Below, piece by piece: positions 9,201 through 15,078 of a stretch of DNA of 35,653 nucleotides. Position 1 is the first letter of the stretch, and each line of letters begins with the position of its first letter. Source of the stretch: a virus; the IMG/VR virus record IMGVR_UViG_3300026512_000041, positions 1-35,653 of that record, one strand, 5' to 3'. The notes beneath the pieces are model-generated. The model worked only from the letters and a program-made list of their open reading frames with translations. It was not told the DNA's origin and searched no databases. A program made the translations under genes and the position numbers.

Positions 9201-10284
9201 TGGAAGCCTGCCCAGGGAATTTGCAAAAGCTCTCAGATGGATGTTCGGAGTAGCGGAAATATTCAACAGAGAAACTACATTCCTTACTGCATTTAGAATC
9301 GCAAGAAAAGAAAAAGGAATGAACTTTGAAGATGCATATAAATTTGCATCAAAAATCATCGACGAAACCCACTTTAGATATGGAAAATTCAATCTTCCAC
9401 CATTTGCAAGAGGCGGGAAGCTGGCAAAAGTAGTAAGGTCAGCATACACCTTCAGGTCTTTTACTCACAATATCCTGCATCTATATAAAAGCCTTGCTTC
9501 TGACTATGGTTGGAGAGGTAAATGGGGGCTTGCTAAATCTTTTATAGCTATACTGGCTTTAGCTGGTATTAAAGGGCTTCCTTTTGCATCAACTATAAAC
9601 CGGGCTTACAGGAAAGTAACTGAAAGTGATTTATTTCAGGATATAGCAGAAATTGTTGGGGACTGGTATAAAGCAGTTCTTTATGGAGCGCCAAGCTTTT
9701 TAGGGGTGGATTTAACTGGGTCCATTTCCATCGAAATGCCACGAACATTAAAAGAGCTGGTTGGTGTTCCTTATGATATAGGAGCAGGACTTGCAAAAAC
9801 ATATCAGGATATACAAACAAGAGACTTCTGGCGCGCAGTAGAGGATTTTCCGCTTTTTTTAAATGTTATGAGATACCCCTTGCAGGCATACAGGCTTACC
9901 ACCAAAGGTATTGAAACAAGACATGGGAAAAAAGTAGTTGACAGCGACTTTAAACCTTTAAAACTAACACCAAACGAAGGGTTATTAAAAGCGCTTGGTT
10001 TTCAGCCAACAACTCTATCAGAAGCCTACAGAAAAGCTGAAACAAGCAGAGCAATAAGAGAAGTGTGGAAAGAAAAGAAAGACACGCTTGTAAGTGCATG
10101 GGCTAAAGCTATAAACAGAGGTGATAAAGAAACAGCAAAAGGGCTGTTAGAGCAGATGATGGAATACAATAAAAAAGTGGTAAAGAAAGTTCCGCCTGAT
10201 GTTGCAAGAGGGCTGTTTATTACAAACGAAACATTATGGAGGAGAATGCAACCAGAAAGATTAAGAGCATTAGAAAGGAGGTAG
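3226..10284 (+). CDS. Giant polyvalent ejection protein (2,352 aa) with ParB/DdrB-like and JAB/RadC-like domains
   Basis: One uninterrupted frame of 7.06 kb, a fifth of the genome. Order: two GDIFDEVA motifs at residues 2-24; hydrophobic helical segments to about 270; an acidic Pro-rich linker with a third DIFDEV near 377; two copies of a helical module containing EQALKEGK.(I/V)P.EVLKDY (about 553-585 and 726-757); a ParB/DdrB-like domain (about 780-900) with ESGNGRIAAIRLA; a JAB/RadC-type domain (about 1265-1360) with the metal motif HNHP followed by PSASD; then about 950 residues of helical segments typical of large polyvalent-protein C-terminal regions. Polyvalent proteins enter the cell with phage DNA and carry several enzymatic activities that protect or prepare it. 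The zinc ligands of the JAB motif look intact, so deubiquitinase-like or nuclease-associated activity is possible. Its place between ejection and lysis genes suggests it is packaged in the head. Confidence 0.72.
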   Translation: MGDIFDEVAEEYKKQYKGDIFDEVAKQYTPKEPPFEARHPNLYALGKTAIEVPKLIGKRLGAGALEGLAELNKLLTPTPLEKYTVTPALKWAEELRKGARGEGKLDEGLLSFVEGIGTMIPTLPADIMAGGATKATLVPRITEKAAKILAKIPDFAVGMGIRGFAGGIEEGKPLKAIQQAIENTGFGLIYSKLQVGKLKDLPKWLAVGIAEPTYQATKQGRLPTPEELISGLGTNTGYFLLFSALPILKQNIKDAVERKSIEKYEKKLQETEDPEKEIKELFKDPAISEQTKKSLEQLINESNKILASAPAQAQLPLKPSAPASESSVELLRQLYEEAGLLRQDKELSPEMQKPEEKPEVKPEPITPEPPEKPATQDIFDEVEKEMETEQKLKVEKAKKEAKPELETLTEEEKQILQNKGFTESQIDRLLPEEGRKLIDEGLSPEEVSILRDGKVKAIKKEPAVKQPWEITKDEWEDLIVKQSNYAKRLNEIESKIKRGYVTLKAKRGASPEEIEQLKQQKIKELQDEYNRIFSKIKEFNQQYSHILKQGTLNHRYFVEQALKEGKTIPEEVLKDYSDLVEKYKQGEKEKAKESWQMTKDEYVKMYPDRKEFVDLAYREYQRLQKKLDEIDKNAWKITKRKWMSKQFFESPLEIQKWGQKTERFLTKQEAEMINEVLKKRPDLAEKIPEAKAEQFPHPKHIDLLIDKYEGNVRKPGLWSLMWDELHKRRIEQALKEGKPVPPEVLKDYPDLAEKYNQPESKKKPFTVKGNTTSAYLPDGKKIDLAYKVIDADNLISSHHYNGTPNPEYPKELQPRMRERKASIEQIVTIANNLIPEKLGENPNVSDGAPIVGKDFVVESGNGRIAAIRLAYDRGKADHYKQWLIENAKRFGLDPEEIARMEKPVLVRERITDVNRKEFVKKANEATTARMSPLEQAKADADRLADADIDLLDIPEDGNVFARQNRDFIKVFLAKLPKEEASQYYTSKGDYTKQLADRITSALFYKAYGDDYLASLQAEEANPEIKNILNALTANSKDFIKAKTIDTTGQTEKVVRAIVDAVREYKKTKDLGITVEHHLAQQQLFTELPEHVGELMKAIDRNKRSSKKLANMLKYIAEVTKQQTEKFTNQQLFGDKPLPSEELVYEGLKRYEKLGAGGEHGQPRLLEGTAEEGGKIRRGEGEGVKEGEIEYEAVTKPEKVRESLKFKPAQLTLQFTEPEQKRGQVSYPTRQRVVLRTTGYIKAQGYVVRNADDTASLLSPLRKKAQEEVYFVIADKDGRILEILRYSKGTKKASEIEPSEIAGRIFSIPNAKKVYFIHNHPAVSHQPSASDVRVYTKLKDIFALGGIDTEGLVISGKHYATFNEAKISEPQEIKPAVKKVKIPVKERFIVREPSFWKATSIQTPKKALKVIKEYQNKDGFLILNTKNRDIGFYIYDPNKSAQENFVNLAKLIEATNANAVIFNTKKLTPEQASLYELITSRGFIPIYDVIENGESLQAKGKLDAKITQARLANPVEENIIHYTAGSVANTAKEILKFAKDSKIDIDPEDLNLLRLYSDIPSWLRNESSEFKKVFDVVDERWRNFNTIRNTYLKELFDAWKSLSKKEKERVGKILYKGDELRKELSDKALAKLTPNERRAYKVTREVLNFIWNEELPMLMEELGVPKTEIEQYRRGVGNVTGYMPHPRKGTYYIFVKDPKTKEILYHTMFDDLIATLTGGKYSPKGAKLKKILKEQFGADKIIKTGKHTEQFPEEAYFEVSPLVTQELINVAMKKVEGSEELKQAFKQAIEQAVSDVFKVRGFMKHGIKRKGTPGYDVENWQDAVIEYINGWAGYKSKLLAAKKLNEIWGKIDWGQKHNLRAYAEKYVKDTFANQTQFDRAVDKFRAFLFYKYLGGVLKSAVLQLTQNFVTAIPRLTVETNWAGSKLTAEMMRSGMDLIKALYIQPAEGMNRQETAMAKRLTEEELRALARARLDGTISDQLTEEVMGMMPGKYGSLPREFAKALRWMFGVAEIFNRETTFLTAFRIARKEKGMNFEDAYKFASKIIDETHFRYGKFNLPPFARGGKLAKVVRSAYTFRSFTHNILHLYKSLASDYGWRGKWGLAKSFIAILALAGIKGLPFASTINRAYRKVTESDLFQDIAEIVGDWYKAVLYGAPSFLGVDLTGSISIEMPRTLKELVGVPYDIGAGLAKTYQDIQTRDFWRAVEDFPLFLNVMRYPLQAYRLTTKGIETRHGKKVVDSDFKPLKLTPNEGLLKALGFQPTTLSEAYRKAETSRAIREVWKEKKDTLVSAWAKAINRGDKETAKGLLEQMMEYNKKVVKKVPPDVARGLFITNETLWRRMQPERLRALERR

Positions 10285-10290
10285 CAAAAC

Positions 10291-10704
10291 ATGCCTACAT
10301 ACAAAAACATTTCAACAAAACCAATTGTAATAGATAAAAAAGTTATTGACCCAAACGAAACAGTATCCACACTGAAAATCTACGATTCTCCAGACTTACA
10401 AAAAATATCAGATGATCCTTACTATCCTCTTGCATATGCAGTTCACGAAGTAGAAGCAACAGAAGCTGGAGTAACACCTTCAGAAGGAATTAGCTTACAG
10501 CGGAAAGACTGTAAAGCTATCAGAGTAACAGCAACCACCTCTGTGGATATTTACGCTAACACTCTCAGCAATCCTTATAAATATCCTCTTAATGCTGGAG
10601 AAACAATTGATATTAGAAATAACTATAATATTGAGAAAATACTGTTAGACTTTAAATCTGCTGGTAAAGTAACATTAATAGAAATACCAGAAATGGAGGA
10701 ATAA
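10291..10704 (+). CDS. Hypothetical late protein, 137 aa, beta-rich
   Basis: Preceded by a strong AAAGGAGG site. The sequence is rich in Thr, Val, Ile and Asn with short alternating hydrophobic stretches, suggesting a beta-sandwich. It has no signal peptide or membrane segment. It sits between the giant ejection protein and a repeat-containing beta-rich protein in the late unit, so a small virion surface or decoration role is plausible. I do not recognise the family. Confidence 0.65.
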   Translation: MPTYKNISTKPIVIDKKVIDPNETVSTLKIYDSPDLQKISDDPYYPLAYAVHEVEATEAGVTPSEGISLQRKDCKAIRVTATTSVDIYANTLSNPYKYPLNAGETIDIRNNYNIEKILLDFKSAGKVTLIEIPEMEE

Positions 10705-10705
10705 C

Positions 10706-11461
10706 ATGCTTAGTGTTATCCTAAAAGAAACTAAACAGATAATAGATGTAACAGACCAATGTGACTTCAGTTGGTCTCAAGAGCCAAGTTCTTGTAAAGC
10801 ATATTTTAAAGTAAGTGACGCAACAGGAGATTTTACTGAAGGTGAGATTATACAAGGACAATCATCAGGAGCTACTGCTGTAGTGTTTAGTAGTTATGTA
10901 AATGGCAATAGGGTTTATATTGAAAATGTTAGCGGAACTTTTCAAGAGGGGGAGACAATTCAAGGACAAAGCTCAGGGCAAACTGCTACCGTAGATGAGA
11001 TTGTCCCTGAAAGAAGTTGGACTAGCACGCCAAATAACATTACACACGGGACTTTTCCTGATAGCGTAAAAAATTCAGATATAGATGATTATTTAGAATG
11101 GGAAAGTTCTACAGCAGGAAGTTCTGTAATAGCAAAACTAACAATAGAACCTCCTCTTGTGTATGAAGAAGGGTTTTATATAGTAACCCCTATTTTTGGT
11201 GTAGGCGAACAGATAGCAAAAGAATATTCATCTACTCAAGACAAATCTGTTTATATTCGTGTTGTCCCTCCATACTCTCAAAAAACTGCTTTAGCAGTAT
11301 CAGGCAGTTCTTCTCAATTTGATAAGCTATTTTCGTTATATAATAGTTTTTTTGGTTATTTAGGTAAGGGGCAAAAAATTCAATTACAACTTTATCATAA
11401 TGATAAATATACATTTCGTTGGCGTATTCATCATATTAAGGTTTTAAAACTGATAATATAA
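10706..11461 (+). CDS. Hypothetical virion protein with two GQSSG repeats, 251 aa
   Basis: The start lies two bases after the previous stop and is covered by a GGAGG site inside that gene. Residues about 38-95 hold two copies of a roughly 36-residue beta unit with the core EGE.IQGQSSG followed by ATAVV or TATVD. This glycine-turn repeat is common in phage structural proteins. The rest is beta-rich with a basic C-terminus. A tail or capsid surface component is likely; no enzymatic motif is visible. Confidence 0.6.
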   Translation: MLSVILKETKQIIDVTDQCDFSWSQEPSSCKAYFKVSDATGDFTEGEIIQGQSSGATAVVFSSYVNGNRVYIENVSGTFQEGETIQGQSSGQTATVDEIVPERSWTSTPNNITHGTFPDSVKNSDIDDYLEWESSTAGSSVIAKLTIEPPLVYEEGFYIVTPIFGVGEQIAKEYSSTQDKSVYIRVVPPYSQKTALAVSGSSSQFDKLFSLYNSFFGYLGKGQKIQLQLYHNDKYTFRWRIHHIKVLKLII

Positions 11462-11473
11462 GGGAGCAATATC

Positions 11474-11980
11474 ATGATATATAATATAGCAAATTTAAAA
11501 CAATCACCACATTTTTCTCCTGAGGATAAACCTCTTTATTGGTTGGATCAAAACGTTCTAACTGATGGTTATAAACTTTACGACTATGTAAAAGGTGTTG
11601 GTGTAATTGAACGCCAGTATGCAGAAATACCATCTAACCATCATAAAATTAATTACGAACTTATTAAATCAATGATTAAGTCTGTTACGAGTGAGTCAAG
11701 TTATAACGATTTAGCAAATTTCTTTGAATCAAATAATTTTACCAAAGATAACGCAAAAATGTGGGCTGATCTTTTTATTGACGCTGTAAGTGAATTTACT
11801 TTGCAAGAAAACAGCTTTAACAATTTTAAGAACTGGATCCAAAAACAATTACAAGACAAAACTATTGAAAAAGTTACAGAAATGCTAATAGGAATGCTGG
11901 CTTTTACCGACGTATTTCAAAATGTTAATATTGTTGTGTATAAGAATAATATTCCATATAAGCAAATTGCAATAGTTTAA
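11474..11980 (+). CDS. Hypothetical late protein, 168 aa
   Basis: A GGGAGC site precedes the ATG and the gene lies 12 bases after its neighbour, so it is part of the late unit. The N-terminal third is rich in aromatic residues; the rest is predicted helical with Asn, Lys and Phe. There is no signal peptide, no clear membrane segment and no recognised motif. It is the last gene before the lysis cassette and may be a minor virion or lysis-accessory protein. Confidence 0.55.
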   Translation: MIYNIANLKQSPHFSPEDKPLYWLDQNVLTDGYKLYDYVKGVGVIERQYAEIPSNHHKINYELIKSMIKSVTSESSYNDLANFFESNNFTKDNAKMWADLFIDAVSEFTLQENSFNNFKNWIQKQLQDKTIEKVTEMLIGMLAFTDVFQNVNIVVYKNNIPYKQIAIV

Positions 11981-12007
11981 ATAACGTTGTTAAAAAATCA
12001 AAGAAAC

Positions 12008-12319
12008 ATGGAAGGTATCTTAGTTAAACTCTTTGTAGGTTTAACTGCCATTTTCTTAACATTAATAGGTCTGCTGGGCGGAGGATATAAAACGCTATCA
12101 GGGAGGATAAATGATATGTTCAAAGAAATAGATGAAAAGAAGGTGGAAAAAGAAGCGTATGCTGAAACTGTAAAAAGATATGACGACACAATGGAGCGTT
12201 TTGAGCATTACTTTGAAAAACTCTTTGCTGTTCAGGAAGAACATGGAAAATTGCTTACTGAAGTAAAAACAAAAGTGGAAAGACTTGAATGGCTGATAAA
12301 AAACAACAACAGGTATTAG
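12008..12319 (+). CDS. Membrane-anchored coiled-coil protein of the lysis cassette (holin- or spanin-like)
   Basis: The product has one N-terminal membrane segment (LVKLFVGLTAIFLTLIGLL) and then about 75 residues of charged helix with heptad spacing, ending in ERLEWLIKNNN. Single-membrane-plus-coiled-coil proteins of this size are frequent beside endolysins as XhlA-type haemolysins, spanins or holin partners. I chose the ATG at 12008; a TTG at 11987 in the same frame would add seven residues, and neither has a good ribosome binding site. The 3' end overlaps the next gene by 31 bases. Confidence 0.55.
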   Translation: MEGILVKLFVGLTAIFLTLIGLLGGGYKTLSGRINDMFKEIDEKKVEKEAYAETVKRYDDTMERFEHYFEKLFAVQEEHGKLLTEVKTKVERLEWLIKNNNRY

Positions 12320-12489
12320 AGGAGTTAAAACACGAAATAAGAAACGCTCTGTTAGGGATAGTAGCCAACAGAGCAAAGATATATGTCCATATAAAAAGAA
12401 TTATTGAAATAACTAAAAGCAATGACCGCCATTTTAAACGCATAGAAGAGGCATTAGAAAAATTCGTAAAAGGAGGTAACTCCCTGTGA
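12289..12489 (+). CDS. Small helical protein of the lysis cassette, 66 aa
   Basis: An entirely helical, strongly charged protein with heptad-like hydrophobics (ELKHEIRNALLGIVANR). It starts inside the upstream coiled-coil gene and its stop overlaps the GTG start of the peptidase gene, so it appears to be translationally coupled on both sides. It may pair with the membrane-anchored coiled coil just upstream. No membrane segment is evident and the function is unknown. Confidence 0.5.
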   Translation: MADKKQQQVLEELKHEIRNALLGIVANRAKIYVHIKRIIEITKSNDRHFKRIEEALEKFVKGGNSL

Positions 12490-12833
12490 AACATTTTACA
12501 ATAGATGAATTCAGATGTCCTGATTGCGGAAAAGCAGAAATGAACGAAGATTTTTTAGAAGCTCTCGATAAAGCAAGAGATATAGCTGGTGTGCCTTTCA
12601 TCATAACATCTGGCTTCAGATGCAAAAAACATAATAAACAAGTTGGTGGCAAACCAAATAGTGCTCATCTAAGGGGACTTGCAGCAGATATAGCTGTTCA
12701 GGATAACAAAGTGAGATTTATTATAGTGCAAGCACTATTACAGGCGGGGTTTAAAAGAATAGGCATAGCAAAAAAATTTATCCATTGTGATATGGATATG
12801 ACAAAGCCATATCCGAGAATATGGGTGTATTAA
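12486..12833 (+). CDS. Endolysin: peptidase M15-type (D-Ala-D-Ala carboxypeptidase / endopeptidase fold)
   Basis: A 115-residue single-domain protein, the usual length for the M15 (VanY/L-Ala-D-Glu peptidase) family. The zinc motif is present: SAHLRGLAADI gives His61 and Asp68, and FIHCDMD gives the third ligand His100. FIITSGFRC is the typical strand before the active site. It would cut stem peptides of peptidoglycan to release progeny. The start is GTG, supported by AAAGGAGG nine bases upstream and by overlap with the preceding stop. There is no signal peptide, so export depends on the holin gene that follows. Cys19 and Cys22 with two further cysteines may bind a structural metal. Confidence 0.88.
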   Translation: MKHFTIDEFRCPDCGKAEMNEDFLEALDKARDIAGVPFIITSGFRCKKHNKQVGGKPNSAHLRGLAADIAVQDNKVRFIIVQALLQAGFKRIGIAKKFIHCDMDMTKPYPRIWVY

Positions 12834-12847
12834 AAAGGAAAAATAAA

Positions 12848-13291
12848 ATGGGCATTCCACTTATAGGTAAAATTTTCGGCTCTAACATCAAAGAAACAGC
12901 AGAAGCAATAGGCTCTCTCGCAAAAGACATAAGGCAGGCTATCACAGGAGAAATATCGCCTGAAAAGAAAGCAGAAATAGAGCAAAAACTGCTTGAGCTT
13001 GAGAATAAATCCCTACAAATGCAAAACCAGATAAACCTTGAAGAAGCCAAAAGTTCAAAGCTATTTGTTGCAGGCTGGAGACCTTTTATTGGCTGGACAT
13101 GCGGTTTTGCTCTGTGCTGGAACTACATCGTTCACCCTTTGCTGTGCTGGGTGCTTGTAATAGCTAAAATAAATGCAACTCCGCCACCTGTTCTTGGGTT
13201 AAATGAAATGATGCCTATTCTACTTGGAATGCTTGGATTAGCAGGCTACAGATCATATGAAAAGAAAAATAGAGTGCATAATTTGCATTAA
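12848..13291 (+). CDS. Holin of the three-transmembrane type
   Basis: A 147-residue protein. The N-terminal part is helical and charged; the C-terminal half contains FVAGWRPFIGWTCG followed by two to three hydrophobic stretches, the arrangement seen in phage holins of the three-membrane-segment class. It would form pores in the inner membrane at the end of infection so the endolysin can reach the wall. I chose ATG 12848, with an AAAGG site just upstream, over an in-frame ATG at 12821 inside the peptidase gene. It is the last gene of the late unit and a terminator lies directly after it. Confidence 0.8.
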   Translation: MGIPLIGKIFGSNIKETAEAIGSLAKDIRQAITGEISPEKKAEIEQKLLELENKSLQMQNQINLEEAKSSKLFVAGWRPFIGWTCGFALCWNYIVHPLLCWVLVIAKINATPPPVLGLNEMMPILLGMLGLAGYRSYEKKNRVHNLH

Positions 13292-13295
13292 AAAA

Positions 13296-13336
13296 GATGC
13301 TCAGGAAGTCAGAACCAGACCCCTGAGCACCTTTTT
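13296..13336. terminator. Bidirectional rho-independent terminator between convergent units
   Basis: A stem of TGCTCAGG (13298-13305) and CCTGAGCA (13322-13329), with an inner GTC/GAC pairing in the loop, is followed by T5 on the + strand. On the opposite strand the same stem is followed by six T. It therefore can end both the rightward late transcript and the leftward recombination transcript, which converge here. Confidence 0.85.
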
Positions 13337-13343
13337 ATCAATT

Positions 13344-13369
13344 CATCACTTTACAAAAAAACTAAACCT
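13344..13369. repeat. Direct repeat copy A flanking the 139-aa gene
   Basis: The stretch catcactttacaaaa followed by actaaacct recurs at 13858-13880 with only a three-base change in the length of the A run. The two copies bracket the gene at 13385-13804. The sequence shares the G-poor character and spaced cytosines of the tract beginning at 13861, so copy A looks like a detached piece of that tract. Confidence 0.75.
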
Positions 13370-13384
13370 AACCTTTACCTTCCT

Positions 13385-13804
13385 CTATATTCCTATATAC
13401 CCACTTTCCCTGAGATGTATTATAGCTTTAGCCCTTGCATTGGCTTCTGTATCAGCTTCTACATGACAGATTTGTTTATATGTCCCAGCAGAAAAAGAAC
13501 CGCAGTCATAGACTATAATAATTTTGTCTGGATGTAAAAAGTAATTGATCTGGTAATTGCCTCTAGTTCTCAGTAACTCTTGAGCTTTTAGTAATAATTC
13601 ACCTAACTCTGCAACTGTTGGTGCTTTTACCACCTCGCCTTTCGCTTGTATATCCAACCTTCTTTGAACAGATTTACTAAATACTGAAATATAGACAAGA
13701 CCATTTTTTACCCAATACCACCCGCCTCCTTCTTGTGGGTAGCCTAATTCTTTTAGTTTTCTGCATAATTCTAAATCAGGAACTTCTTTTTTAAGGTCAA
13801 ACAT
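13385..13804 (-). CDS. Conserved phage protein of unknown function, 139 aa
   Basis: Starts MFDLKKEVP and contains LKELGYPQEGGGWYW, APTVAELGELL and a C-terminal ADTEANARAK segment. I recognise this layout from small proteins in phages and prophages of Firmicutes-type bacteria, where no function is known. An AAAGGAGGG site precedes the start. It is the last gene of the leftward recombination unit, separated from the upstream gene by the 320-base periodic tract, and flanked by direct repeats. The C-terminal segment is usually found in phage early regions. Confidence 0.72.
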   Translation of the reverse strand: MFDLKKEVPDLELCRKLKELGYPQEGGGWYWVKNGLVYISVFSKSVQRRLDIQAKGEVVKAPTVAELGELLLKAQELLRTRGNYQINYFLHPDKIIIVYDCGSFSAGTYKQICHVEADTEANARAKAIIHLRESGYIGI

Positions 13805-13857
13805 ACTCTCCCTCCTTTAACCTTTAAGACTTTTGTAGTCTAAAATTCTAACTAAAC

Positions 13858-13880
13858 CATCACTTTACAAAACTAAACCT
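13858..13880. repeat. Direct repeat copy B flanking the 139-aa gene
   Basis: This is the second copy of the repeat at 13344-13369. It forms the start of the periodic tract and lies about 55 bases upstream of the start of the 139-residue gene on the leftward strand. Confidence 0.75.
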
Positions 13881-14180
13881 CAACTCTACCCTGCACTGCT
13901 CTTACACTACGAAACCCCACAAAACTGTTCAACACCATCACATCACAGCACTGCCCTATACACATCCATAGCTCCACTAAGCGGAACTGTTCGACGCCTC
14001 AGCACCACTGCACCACACTGCACCATTCAACGCTTTTGCTTTATTGCACAGAACTATGCTATTCAACATCACTATACTACACCAAGCCTTTACTTTACCC
14101 CACATCACCACCCCTCGCTTAACAATTGCCTCACCTAACTGAACAAAACCCTAACTTTACTACGCTTAACTTTGACTTTA
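13861..14180 (-). other. Non-coding tract with a phased base every five nucleotides (G on the transcribed - strand)
   Basis: About 320 bases without a convincing gene. On the + strand G is scarce (about 25 in the first 300 bases) and C is abundant. Read in blocks of five, C keeps the same column for runs of about 4-7 blocks and then moves one column on, through almost the whole tract: column 5 near 13901-13935, column 1 from 13941, column 2 from 13971, column 3 from 14001, and so on to about 14176. The mean spacing is therefore a little above five bases. On the - strand, the sense of the recT unit, this is a G (mostly followed by T or C) every five bases. It lies inside the leftward unit and should be transcribed. 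No hairpins or tRNA-like folds were seen. Confidence 0.7.
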
Positions 14181-14181
14181 C

Positions 14182-14832
14182 TTACTCTATCGGCACTCCG
14201 CTTTCTTCTACCGCAATCCTTTCCCACTTAAACCTACCATATCCCCCACTCCGCCATTGGCATAGCCCTTGCCTTGATCCATAGTCAAGTAAAGTTTCTA
14301 TTACATTCCAAGTAATCTCTCTATGTTTAAATTTCTCTATGACAATATTGAAAGTCGTCCCTCTCTCAACATAATCCGAGCTTACCAGCGCTATCCTTTC
14401 CCCTCTGGGTGTTTGTCCTCTTAAAGGCCTTTGCAATCTTCCATCTGGTTTTTCTTTTAGATAGATATAGCGTGGCAAAACAAAGACATAATTTTCTATT
14501 TTTTTTCGTAGATTTTTTACTCCAAGCATGTCTTTCAAAACATTGCCCGCATTTTTTAAAAATCCCCGCACATGGTAATCCATAATGTAGATTCCATCTG
14601 CATCAGTAAAGAATCCTGTCTCCCCTTCACCTTCAGGAGCAAGGGATTCTTCTACCTTTCGCTGTAATTCGTATTCCTCTTGCATCTCTGGATCCACATC
14701 ATCTCCATTGTAGTATTTATCAAGAACCCATTTAGTGAAAAGTTCCTTATTTTTTGGTATGCTTCCAAGTAACTTCTCAGTTAAAGTTATTTTATATGCC
14801 CGATATTCCACTGCATCTTGTAATTTTGGCAT
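14182..14832 (-). CDS. Recombination-unit protein with glycine-rich loop near C-terminus, 216 aa
   Basis: An unassigned but probably conserved phage early protein. It shows DYHVRGFLKNAGNVLKD (about residues 85-101), RPLRGQTPRGERIAL (about 135-149), and a C-terminal segment GSRQGLCQWRSGGYGRF (185-201) in which Gly, Arg and aromatic residues alternate. A late glycine-rich loop after a helix is reminiscent of RAMP/Cas7-type RNA-binding folds, but this is only a resemblance. Its place in the RecT/exonuclease unit suggests single-strand DNA or RNA binding. A GGGAGGAAG site precedes the ATG. Single-strand binding protein substitute is a reasonable alternative call, since no other candidate is present. 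Confidence 0.6.
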   Translation of the reverse strand: MPKLQDAVEYRAYKITLTEKLLGSIPKNKELFTKWVLDKYYNGDDVDPEMQEEYELQRKVEESLAPEGEGETGFFTDADGIYIMDYHVRGFLKNAGNVLKDMLGVKNLRKKIENYVFVLPRYIYLKEKPDGRLQRPLRGQTPRGERIALVSSDYVERGTTFNIVIEKFKHREITWNVIETLLDYGSRQGLCQWRSGGYGRFKWERIAVEESGVPIE

Positions 14833-14854
14833 CTTATTCTTCCTCCCTTTCTGG

Positions 14855-15076
14855 TTATCTCTCCTTTACATTAACTATTTCCTCTATTTCCGTGTCGCTT
14901 ATCGCTTCACATAGACACTTACATAGTCCTTGCAAAATGTCTCTTACTCTGTTTGCATACATACAAGCACTTCCTTCCACTTCCATAGAAGTAGATTTTG
15001 TAAAGCTTTTCCAACCTTTGCCATCATTACCTGCAATAGTTATTTCCAATGTAAATTTTCTTGTTTTTACTCCCAT
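14855..15076 (-). CDS. Small hypothetical protein of the recombination unit, 73 aa
   Basis: Starts with ATG preceded by AAAGGAGG, which lies in the last codons of the RecT gene; the two genes are separated by only two bases. The N-terminal half is beta-rich (KFTLEITIAG) and the C-terminal half helical with three Cys. The beta-then-helix layout suits a small nucleic-acid or protein-binding domain. Its family was not recognised. Its tight placement between recT and the glycine-loop protein suggests a helper role in recombination. Confidence 0.6.
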   Translation of the reverse strand: MGVKTRKFTLEITIAGNDGKGWKSFTKSTSMEVEGSACMYANRVRDILQGLCKCLCEAISDTEIEEIVNVKER

Positions 15077-15078
15077 TT

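Noticed and set aside
13257-13466. 69-codon + strand frame at the end of the holin gene
   Set aside because: It crosses the bidirectional terminator, lacks a ribosome site, and runs into the opposite-strand conserved gene.
13861-14180. CRISPR-like or simple tandem repeat explanation for the periodic tract
   Set aside because: There are no identical repeat units or spacers; only one base in five is fixed while the rest varies, so it is neither a CRISPR array nor a microsatellite.
13861-14180. tRNA gene in the non-coding tract
   Set aside because: No cloverleaf or T-loop sequence was found, and G is too scarce on the + strand for such stems.
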